Below, one piece after another: positions 37,225-46,601 of a stretch of 64,000 nucleotides of DNA (position 1 is its first letter; each line of letters begins with the position of its first letter). The DNA lies in contig VIIQ02000004.1 in the NCBI GenBank assembly GCA_007449985.2, positions 806,001 to 870,000 on the forward strand, given 5' to 3'. This DNA is from Desmodesmus armatus (Eukaryota; Chlorophyta; Chlorophyceae; Sphaeropleales; Scenedesmaceae). The notes beneath the pieces were generated by a model. It had not been told where the DNA came from. It was given only the letters and a program-made list of their open reading frames with translations, and searched no databases. The translations under genes were made by a program, and so were the position numbers.

Positions 37225-38128
37225 CCAGTTGAGCCCAAAGGAGTTCTGGCCTGTGCCTTCAACCATGTACAGCCAGCCCTCTGGAGAGAGCTGATGCAGG
37301 GCGTCCATGGTGCCGATGTACAGCGCGTGGCACGCGCCCCAGGCTTGCCGTTTTCAGGCTCCCACCAGAAGCCCATAGAGTCAGGTTCATTGAGAATGTC
37401 AACAACAATGCGGTCCTGCAGCAGCACACGCTCGTACGGTTAGTTCAGCTGGCCAAATGGACCCAGTGGCGCTGAGAGCACTGGTGCAAAGAGTCTGTGT
37501 CTGCATTCAGTGCGTCGATCAATCGCCTGACGGCGATCGCAATGTCTGTAGTGATTATACTCACACAGTCCTGGCAGGAGAGACAACTCGATTGCCTGCA
37601 GCAGCGTCCTGCAAGAGGCCTGCACCAGCAGCACTTGGCGGCCCTACCGCAGCTTACCTTGATGTCATCCCAGAAGTTGGGGATGGCCTTCACCCTGCTC
37701 ATTGTCATGCGCCACTTGCAGATGAACTCGTTGATGTTGAAAACCTGGGGCTCGGTGTTCATGGGCTGGTAATCCAGGATGACGTACATGCCGTGTGCCA
37801 CAAACACTTGGATGTGGTACTGAAGACGCATGTAGGTGTCCACAGATGGCAGATACCTGCAAACACCCAGAACATCAATTTTATGACCAGGTTGCACCAA
37901 AAAGCAAGCTCCATCAGTGCAAGCAGGGCTTGTCGTAGTGCTCATCCGTGGCCAACAGCAGCAAGTGTCAGCACGCATTTGCAAGCTCACCCTTTGCATA
38001 CATCGCGTGGGCGGTCAGGCTTGGCGTTGTTGTGGGGCAGCTGCTTGTCTGTCCAGGTCCCTGGCTCCATCATGCGGCTGCGCAAATCCTCTGGAGACAT
38101 CTCCCAACTTGGTGAGTGACTTGTGCGT
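37225..38128 (-). pseudogene. Truncated, frameshifted GH5 copy
   Basis: Only three internal exons of a GH5 gene remain: 38128-37991, 37856-37658 and 37415-37225. They correspond to copy 2 exons 43521-43394, 43271-43073 and 42839-42654. The first is 10 nt longer than its counterpart (extra sequence after ACGCACAAG). The third is 5 nt longer just after GKPGAR. Both changes shift the frame. Signal peptide, Cys-rich modules, the first barrel strands and everything after the NEP exon, including the nucleophile exon, are missing. Flanking intron sequence also matches copy 2, from about 37030 to about 38290, so this is a recent segmental duplicate rather than a retrocopy. Confidence 0.9.
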
Positions 38129-38274
38129 CTGCAGGACAGCAACACCACAGCTGTAAGCAAGGGCTCTGCTGCTGAGCAGCTGGGTGACACTTGTTTTGCA
38201 GGCATGAGCCAAACCCTGCAGGCCAGCACAGGGTACAACTGGGTGACAGACTCTGTCCCAGCTGGCTACATTGC

Positions 38275-38697
38275 TTCAACTGTTTGCGGTAGAGCTGAAG
38301 GCCCGGGACATTCTCCACTGGCTGCGCTACGTGCTGGTCCCTGGTCACACCAATGATGAGGAGCAACCAGCACCTGAGCAAGTTCTGCCAGGACCAGCAG
38401 CCAGCACTGCAGGGCGTGGAGGTGTGAGTAGCCAGCGGCTGGCTGAGGCTGTGTGTGCTGGAAGCTTTGGGCTTGGCTGAGCTGTGACAGCACAAGCTGA
38501 GCTGTGACAGCACAAGCTGAGCTGTGAGAGCACAAGCTGGGCTGTGGGACCTGCCATTTGCTGGTTTGAGTCTTTGTTGCTGTCTGCTCGCACAAGTTTA
38601 TTGGTTGCAACCAATTGCTTCTTGGCCAGCATCAGTGGCGCCGCGTTCTGGGCCTGGAGTACCCCCTGGACGGTTGGAAACCCCTCCCCTGGAAGAT
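38275..38697 (+). pseudogene. Relic of pyruvate formate-lyase activating enzyme
   Basis: Plus-strand frame 38275-38421 reads ELKARDILHWLRYVLVPGHT, matching the 'W-I-R-Y-V-L-V-P-G-x-T' segment of radical-SAM PFL activases. After NDEE the similarity (HLSKFCQDQ..LQGVE) continues only in another frame. A second block, 38618-38697, reads LLGQHQWRRVLGLEYPLDG and matches the C-terminal 'LG..KW..LG..YPL.G' of the same family. The N-terminal CxxxCxxC cluster region is absent. It is therefore a frameshifted 3' fragment, placed antisense to the neighbouring GH5 remnant. A 20-bp tandem repeat (about 38476-38545) lies between the two blocks. Confidence 0.72.
38476..38545 (+). repeat. 20-bp tandem repeat, about 3.5 copies
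   Basis: The unit GCTGAGCTGTGACAGCACAA is repeated with one substitution in the later copies. It lies between the two PFL-activase-like blocks. Confidence 0.88.
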
Positions 38698-38748
38698 GTG
38701 AGTACCACCCACGCAACAGATGTGTCCAGCGGCTGCCTGACCAGCCAA

Positions 38749-39048
38749 TCACGCAGTGACCATGCATTTCTCAGTTGATTGTTGCTGGACAAGTGTGATA
38801 CGCACAAGATCATGTCTGTCTAGTGGCAGGCCCAACCCAGACTGTGAGGTGCCAGCACGCAGAGCGCTCAAGGCAATTTGGATGTTGATGAAGCCATCGT
38901 CGCCACTGCCCACAATGCTGATGCCGGCCTGCAGCTGGTCTGGGCTGTGGAAGCGCACATCTTGGGAGAGGGTTTTGGTTGCCGAGTCCTTGATGTAGAG
39001 GCTGATGGCTGTAAGGCCCGAGCTCTTCACCCAGAAGTCCAGAACGTG
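38749..39048 (-). CDS. Isolated beta-sandwich/CBM-like exon, gene uncertain
   Basis: The minus-strand frame begins after a good acceptor (CACTGCAG at 39049) and reads HVLDFWVKSSGLTAISLYIK. It continues QDVRFHSPDQLQAGISIVGS and GFINIQIALSALRAG, ending near HDLVRITLV. The alternation 'L-F/W-V-K-x-x-G ... L-Y-I-K-D ... I-x-I-x-L-x-x-L ... V-R-I-T-L' resembles galactose-binding-type beta-sandwich modules found beside glycoside hydrolases. No signal peptide or catalytic partner could be joined in frame. It may be an exon of a lost or fragmentary secreted protein, possibly with segment B as its 5' part. Alternatively it may be an intact small gene with missed exons. Confidence 0.45.
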   Translation of the reverse strand, partial: HVLDFWVKSSGLTAISLYIKDSATKTLSQDVRFHSPDQLQAGISIVGSGDDGFINIQIALSALRAGTSQSGLGLPLDRHDLVRITLVQQQSTEKCMVTA

Positions 39049-39062
39049 CTGCAGTGTGCACA

Positions 39063-39780
39063 CTGCATGCCAAAAGGGTCAGCGCAAGTGGAGACACTCA
39101 CAGGACGGTGGTGGTGGTGTTGGTGAGGGGTGGTGATGGTGGGGGGGGGGGGGGCGTGTGTAGAGAGTAGGCAGAAGAGGAAGAGACCACTGCGGCTTGT
39201 CTTGCCACAAGACTGTTGGATGGGTCTGCACGCACTCGGGCACGTGTATGAGGGTTCTACTGCCATGTCAGTCCAGCTGTTGATGATTGATGCCAGCTGG
39301 TCCAAGCTGTTCAACAAGTTGCCAACGGTGCCACCATAAACTTTGGGTTGTTGGCTGGCCATCCCGCCCCACCAGGTGTAGCTGGCTCAAGGAACATGCT
39401 GTATGAGGCATTCCTTGACTGAAGTGGAGCTGCTGCTGTTAGAGCTGCACAAAGTCTGCGGCAGTTGCTGGGTTGGCTGCAAGGCATGCACTGAGCTCAG
39501 CAGTGAACCCCAGCCCTTGCCAACCCACCAAGCTCCGCTATCCCAGATCCCCTGCTAAGGCCAGCTGAGTGCCCTTCTGGAATCTCTGGAGCCATGCCTG
39601 GGACCTCTCCCACCAGCACATCCACCATTGCCACTTTCACCACTGATTCAACAGCCTCAGCCGCCGGCACTGGCGCCACAATGGCCACAGCAGCCTCAAC
39701 AGCCGCCCGAGGGGCGCTGGTTGCGGACTTCATTCCTGCCAATCCTGACAATAGCGCAGCATCACTGTGGTGGGTGCAGG
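39063..39780 (-). other. Unrecognised duplicated segment B
   Basis: This is the diverged partner of segment A (36.24-37.03 kb). Minus-strand frame 39362-39190 reads VYGGTVGNLLNSLDQ..INSWTDMAVEPSY, aligned with NSWTDVAVEPS in segment A. The next block (about 39430-39480) is broken by stops where segment A is open. A 14-G run lies at 39141-39154. No family is recognised. Confidence 0.4.
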
Positions 39781-41019
39781 TGTGACAGCTTCAAACCAAG
39801 GCCCCTCTTGGTGTCTGGCAGCATGCCTGTATGACATACTATGTCATTGTAGTACACCGCGGTAACTTACCTTGAAACGGTTTCAAAGCCAGTGCTTGTG
39901 GGTTGTGGTTGGCATATGGTTTGCGCTGCCAGCCGTCTCCTGTGTTGTGGCTGCTGTTAGGCCTACAAGCCGGCCGCACAATTTTGACACACCGTGTGGC
40001 TGCACAGTCCTATGGGATGCTGCAGAACTCATCAGGATCGCATGCATGTCTCCCAAATACCTACAATGCAGCCTGCCTGTCCTCTGGTTGTGGGCATGCC
40101 ATGCCCACATGATTAGCCACCAGCTGAGCTGGTGGCTAACCAGTAGTACATGCTTGCTGCATGCAGAGCTTCTGAAGCTGCAGGGCAGCAGGCAAAGGGT
40201 TCTGTTCAAAGTCTTTTTGTTGTTTGGAGCCTGTCCTCATGTTGGATCCCATAACTGCTACAGAGCCTGTAGTTACAACATCAAGTGCAGGTCACAACTG
40301 CACATGTTCTTGACACCACAGCCGGACCCACTTTCAATAAGCAAGAGTAAGCATAAAGCTGTCTGCCAGGTGTGCGATCAGCTCCTGCAAGGTCAACTCA
40401 TGGCGAACGTAACGTGGCCATAACACCTGCCGGGAGTGGGATCCCACATATGGGCACCACATGCACCACAAGTTGGGGTTGCTGAAAAGCAGCACTGAAG
40501 ATCCTTAGCCAAAAGGAGACTGTGCAGCAGGTTATGTCAAGCAGTTCAAACACCAGCCTAAACTAGGCCACCAAACAAATGATGCAATGCTCAGCCACAC
40601 GGCGCAGAGTTCAGTCCAAGCATGCAATCTGCCAAAGTAATAATAGTATTATGATAAAACTGACAACAATGTCAGCAGAGACGGCATCTGTGTGGCAGAC
40701 CCAAACGCCCTAGCACGTAACAATGGAGCCCATACAGCTGAAAGCAATCCTAGAGTGCAGGCCTGCACCCGGAGTCCTTAGCCAAGTTCACCATCCATAG
40801 GCCAAATGCCTCTCAGGAATCCCCGGGCATGGCTTGGTGAGCTGATCGTCAGCCCGCAGCAACAATCCACTGCTTGTGCCAAGTAGCAGCTTGAGGTTGG
40901 CACTATCAAAGCTTGAGGTGATGCGGCTTCAAGCTGACGGAATCGACTGAGTCAACCGAGCTCCAAAGTGACGCCACGTTGCTTGAACCATGCTCAGCAC
41001 AGTAGTCGCCAAGCAGTCG
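39781..41019. other. 3' flank of GH5 copy 2, no gene
   Basis: No coding region is recognised. A 27-bp palindrome (TTAGCCACCAGCT/G/AGCTGGTGGCTAA) lies at 40113-40139. About 45 bp at 40012-40060 resemble 21682-21730 in permease intron 11 (GGGATGCTG..CATCAGGA..GCATGCATGTCTCC), suggesting a dispersed repeat. Confidence 0.5.
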
Positions 41020-44000
41020 CTACCACTTGTACCAAGGCCACAAGCCAAACTGGTTGATCATCAGTTTCAGCTTGGTCCATTCAAATTTGCTCCAGCCATC
41101 GTAGACCAGGCCACCTGCAACAAACGCATAAAACTGTGTGGATTTGACCAATCAAAGCCAACCAGGACTCGGACGTGCATGGGATGCATGTTCCCCAAAA
41201 CATCCTGTCTGTCCGCACACCCAGTGCCATGTGAGGTCAGGCAGAGGAGAGCACGGCAGTCAGTGACCAGGAGGCTTGAGGACACTGCCTGTTCCGGGAA
41301 CAACTCACCAGTGTCGCCTCCGTTCTGGTGGTTGGTTGTTTGACGCATGCCCCAGCAGTAGCACAGAAAGAAAGGTTAGCCTTGAAATGGCGTTTCTAAA
41401 TTGAGCAACCTATGCAAGCAACTGGCACGTGTCATTTGTACTGCTTCTCTGCGGACATCTCATACAGCATGAGCGAAGACTGAAAGAACCCTAGTCAAAC
41501 CCTAGTCATGCCTGGAGTACAACAGAACAAGGACTCCCAGCCAAGCCTGCACTGCAGTCACCAACCTCGTTGTAACACCACCTGCAAAACCATCACAACA
41601 TACAGTCGTTGGGTGGCATCAATTCAAATGTTGGGGTGATAGCAAGATGGTACATGGGGATGCTGATCCTGCATGCAGAGTCATTTATGTTTGAGGCGTA
41701 CAGGTGCGTACGACAGCCGTGCTGATACTCAGGGGCACGACGTCAACCGCCTCAATCATCAACACCCACTCACCATATCCAGCCGGCCATGGGTGCTGAC
41801 GTGTACGCCTTTGCGCCGTCCCTGCCTTCCACAAATGCGCTGAAGTCCTGCACCAGTTGAACACACAAAATGGTCAGCATAGCACAAGCTATTGGAAAGG
41901 ATGCTCAGAATACAGGATGGTACATCTTTACCTGCATCCACTGACGGTCCTTCCAGTCGTGCAGGAAGCTGCCTGTTTCGCCAATGATCACAGGGAAGCG
42001 CCTGCACATGCCAGGCCACTTGCAGTAGCCCTTGTTCTCGAGGTATCCAAAGGCAATCGCACATTGCTGCCACAGAGTGTCGCCGAGGAATGTGCTTTGT
42101 GTTATGGAGGGTGGGTACACGTGGGGGGACATAACAACCTGCAGCAGGAGGGCAAGGCATGTGTCTGTGCAAGGCAGGAGGGCAAGGGATGGGTGCCGTG
42201 CTGCCAGTTGCCAGTCTAGGGCACGCACTGCCAGTTCAGGGCCATTCAATAGGATGCAACAGTCTTGCAGAAGCCATGACGGGCACTTGGGCAAAGCATT
42301 TGTGCACGAGTGCAGGTCATATGAGCTGGCAGCTTACCCGTCCAACGTAAGGTTTGTCCCACAGCGTGCTGAAGAAGGGGTTGGCATCACTCAGCCTGTA
42401 CTTGGAGATGATGTTCCTGTCCGTAATGAACCCATTGCCCTGCGCAGGGTGCAGGCAGTTCACACGCAACCAAATGTGGGTCAAACGCCATTCTGACCAT
42501 TCCTGGTTTCGCCTGCTGCGGATGCCCTCCGGAAACGAGCATGGTGTGTGCAGCAGCTGTGCCATTGCTGTGACTGCATGTAGTATGGCTCCTTGTGCAA
42601 CATTAGTATGCAGCACACAACTGTCCCAAGGGCAACCTGTTTGCGTAACTCACCCAGTTGAGCCCAAAGGAGTTCTGGCCTGTGCCTTCAACCATGTACA
42701 GCCAGCCTTCTGGGGAGAGCTGATGCAGGGCGTCCATGGTGCCGATGTACAGCTCACGCGCCCCAGGCTTGCCGTTTTCAGGCTCCCACCGGATGCCCAT
42801 AGAGTCAGGTTCATTGAGAATGTCAACAAAAATGCGGTCCTGCGTCAGCACACGCTCGTACGGTTAGTTCAGCTGGCCAAGTGGATCCAGTGGCGCTGAC
42901 AGCACTGGTGCAAAGAGTCTGCATTCTGTGCGTCAATCAAACTGTGGCGGTCCCAATGTCTTTAGTGGATTTACACAGTCCTGGCAGGAGTCGTGTTGGA
43001 CCGCCAACTCGATTGCCTGCACCAGGGTCCCGCAAGCGGTCAGCAGCACTTGGCCTCCCTACCGCAGCTTACCTTGATGTCATCCCAGAAGTTGGGGATG
43101 GCCTTCACCCTGCTCATGGTCACGCGCCACTTGCAGATGAACTCCTTGATGTTGTAAGCCTGGGGCTCGGTGTTCATGGGCTGGTAATCCAGGATGACGT
43201 ACATGCCGTGTGCCACAAACACTTGGATGTGGTACTGCAGACGCATGTAGGTGTCCACAGATGGAAGATATCTGCAAACACCCAAAACATTGATCCATCA
43301 CCAGGTTGCCTCAAAAGCAAGCACCATCGGTGGAAGCAGGGCTTGCCAAATCGATCATCCTTGGCCGACAGCAGCACACATTTGCAAGCTCACCCGTTGC
43401 ATACATCACGTGGGCGGTCAGGCTTGGCGTTGTTGTGGGGCAGCTGCTTGTCTGTCCAGGTCCCTGGCTCCATCATGCGACGGCGCAAATCCTCTGGAGA
43501 CATCTCCCAGCACTTGTGCGTCTGCAAAAGCACCAACAACGCAGCTGTCAACAAGGGCTCTGCTGTTGAGCAGCAGGGTGACACGACTTTTGAAGGCATG
43601 GTGCCAAGCCCTGCAGGCCAGCACAAGGTACCACTGGGTGACAGACTCAGTCCTAGGCTACGTTGCTGCAACTGCCTCTGCTGATGCCAGTCACAACTGT
43701 GATGTTGTGGCAAGGACTTACAAAGTCCTTTGGCCCGAACTGATCCAGATCACGATAACGGAATGGCAGCCTGACGGCGTTGTAGCCAAGGAGCCTGCAG
43801 GACAACAAAAACAAGGCTGTGGGTCCATGCGGCGGCGCTTACAGGGGTGCTGATTCAGTTTGTGAGCTTAGCAGCTAAGCGTGATTGCATGTTCTGCATA
43901 TGACTGAGGGATTGAGGAGTGCTGGTGACGCAGCACAGGCTGTGCACTTTAGTTGGGCTGGGGTTGTGCTCACTTCAGTTGGTAGACAATCGTCTGGAAA

Positions 44001-45766
44001 TCTCCAACGACATCCAGGTTACCCATGCCGAGGCCATCCACGGCTGTCCTGGCCACGTTGAAACCAAACCTGCACAACCCAAACATGTAAAGGTTGACTG
44101 CTGAGTGGACATAACCACAATTTCTATCACACTGCTCAAGGCTAGCAATGTTGTGCTGCAGTGAGCCACTTGGCAGCATACTGTTAGTGGCACCTACCTG
44201 GTGCGCACTGGCACCGGGTGCAGTCTCAGCACATGATGTCTTGGCCAGGTTGCACGATTATGCTGGATCCTGACGAGATAAGAAGCTGCTGCACGTATCA
44301 GCATTGTACATGCACAGTCCAAGTGTCACGCGGCGTGCATGACATGAAGCAAATACACATTACCAGTTGATTCCACGAATCTTCACAGGGTCCTTTGTGT
44401 CCTGCCTGATCAGACGGTTGCCATCAACTGCCAGCGGAGGCGGAGGCACACCACGGGGTGGTTGGGCTGCAAGCACACAGCGACAGGCAAAAGTGAGCGC
44501 TTGGGTCACGCCACCTGCAGAAGCCTGCATGTGCTTGGCGTGATGCATTTGCAGAGCAAACCCAAACCTGTCCAGCGATGATTGTACTGCTGCAGGGCCT
44601 GCATGCGCCGCATGCGCAATGGCCATAGCAGAACGTCTGGAAGCAGACCATGTCACACGCCCACCTGTCGATGCTTGCCCGTTCTTGGGCTCGCATCGAG
44701 ACCACTTGTGCGTTTTGAGCACACAAGTGTCGCCAGGATCTGTGCAGCACACCTTGTTGGCTGTAGAGCATGGCTGCCAGGTTGCTGCAAAGTCATGGCA
44801 CACTGCGGCGCAGGAAGAGTGATATGGAACAAACAACCAGTTTCAGGGAATCAGGAGGCAGGTGCAGTCTTGCATGGGAAGCCAGGCGTGCTGACAGCTA
44901 TGGCAAGACCCTATCAGTTCCGCGTGGTGTCCTGCAGATGGCTGCTTGGCGTCAACACAGCATCATTGCATCGGCTGCAACATGCATACCGTTGTTGTCG
45001 TAGTTTACGCCAGAAGGTTCACATCTCCACCACTTGGAGTCCTTGCGGCTGCAAACGTCGCCATGCTTGCAGCATGTCCTGTCGTAGGGAGCATCTTTTT
45101 GGCCTCCACCGCACTGCGCCCAGGTGTCGACTGTCTTGTCACACACTGCGGTGTCAACACAGCCGTGCGTATCGAACAATGATGTTTTTGGTCTGTCGCT
45201 TTCCAATCCAAATGGTTATGGTGAGAGCTTGGTGGTCAGCACACAGCCTGGACTTGCAGGACTTCACTCACACATATCCCTCCTGCGCATGTGCTGGCAG
45301 GGGCTGTCCACTGACTGGTCATCAGATGGATGTTGCTGATCCTGCCATGCAGTGCAGGACAGGCCATCAACTTACCGCTTGACCTGTGCTCGCAGCGCCA
45401 CCATGTCTGGTCCTTGCGCACACAGGCAGCTGACTGCTCGCAAGTGTGTGCTGGCCATTGCTGGTCACAGTTGAGCGTGCCACATGGACACCACTGGGAA
45501 CCTGCAGCAGCACATGCGCTGTTGTCACGTGTGATGTTCAAGTCTGCCAGAACCGTGCTGGCCTGTGTCTGTTGTGCTGGCCTTGCGCTTCTGTCTTCTC
45601 CAAGAACGCCTGTTGAGTTGTGTTTAGCTTACGTAGCATCAGACATTTTATCAAACAGGCACTTACCACCGCAGTTGCTCCAGGTCCAGACGGTAGTGTC
45701 AGCTTTTCCTGGAGCAGCAACAGCAAGCAGAACCGCTAGACAGACAAGCAGGCGTAGGCCCGCCAT
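41020..45766 (-). CDS. Secreted modular GH5 cellulase, copy 2 (16 exons)
   Basis: Sixteen exons in phase (604 residues): 45766-45667, 45501-45376, 45145-44990, 44802-44665, 44466-44364, 44069-43974, 43794-43722, 43521-43394, 43271-43073, 42839-42654, 42439-42338, 42138-41932, 41847-41774, 41581-41566, 41324-41309 and 41114-41020. Signal peptide MAGLRLLVCLAVLLAVAAPG. Three Cys-rich CBM1-like modules follow (CPCGTLNCDQQWP..TWWRCEH; TWAQCGGG..CCKHGDVC..WWRCEP; TWQPCS..CCTDPGDTC..WSRCEP). The Pro linker leads to the GH5 barrel with LNEPDS (Glu about 383) and VIIGETGS (Glu about 523). Against copy 1, module 2 is encoded in one exon and is shorter, and an extra intron separates the YLPSVDTY exon from the DRIFVDILNEP exon. 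It should be secreted and act on cellulose or another beta-glucan. Confidence 0.92.
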
Positions 45767-46601
45767 GCTTGTTCGCTTCCGTAGCACGTTTTGCGAGCCG
45801 TGAAAGCTGATATTGGCGTCTATTGGGGCCGACAAGCTGCTCAGCGTCCTTGGAGAAGAGTTTGTCACGAAGAGCCCGTCCTGACACAGGACGTAAAGGG
45901 CTAAACTTCCGGAGCTTACGATGATTGCTTTGAGGTGCGTAGATGAAGGGAAGACCTCCTGATGCCACTTCACCATCGCTGTCGTGGTTCAGTCAAACCT
46001 GGTCACTCAAAGTGAGGACCCACCAACGAAACAGAAGGATGGGAGGATCATGGAATGAGTGGGCACTGTTTCCTGATGTCACCACGGCGGAATTGGTTGT
46101 GTAGGGTCCCCCTGTTGAAGTGGCATGTGTCATGCCATGCCACCTGTTAGAAGTCAACAGCCACGGCCCTCCAAGGAACTGGCCCTAGTCAGCTGTGTTA
46201 CCATAATGGGAGCCCGTATGGCACCCAGCACAAAGAAGCTGTGCACGTACACATGCATGCAGCAACAATTGCCAGCCAACTCCAAGGCATCCCGGGAAAA
46301 TGTAACAACAACAAACAACAAACTGCATGACCCTCTGCAGAAACTGTACCTTGCTCATGACCAAACCCATATGCAACAGATGCAGGCCAAGCCGCTTGCA
46401 GCATCAACCTGCACAGCCTAAACAGGTGTCAACTCTGCTGTACAACCAACACAGCAACACAAATGCCAGTAGGGGAGGAGGAACGCCCGCAACACGCTTG
46501 CGCCCCATGCCACCGTGTTGCACTGCTACAAACAGTGCTGTGCTGCAACATGCTCGTGGTAAAGTGTGCACACTGCACGATGCTGCAGCCTGCTGCCAGC
46601 C
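45767..46601. other. Intergenic upstream of GH5 copy 2
   Basis: This is the promoter side of copy 2 and the 3' flank of the NHA gene. It includes the 39-bp element shared with copy 1. Nothing else is recognised. Confidence 0.5.
45978..46016 (-). promoter_or_regulatory. Upstream element shared by both GH5 genes (copy 2)
   Basis: Counterpart of the element at 35710-35748, about 212 bp upstream of this ATG, differing by a few substitutions or small indels. Confidence 0.4.
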
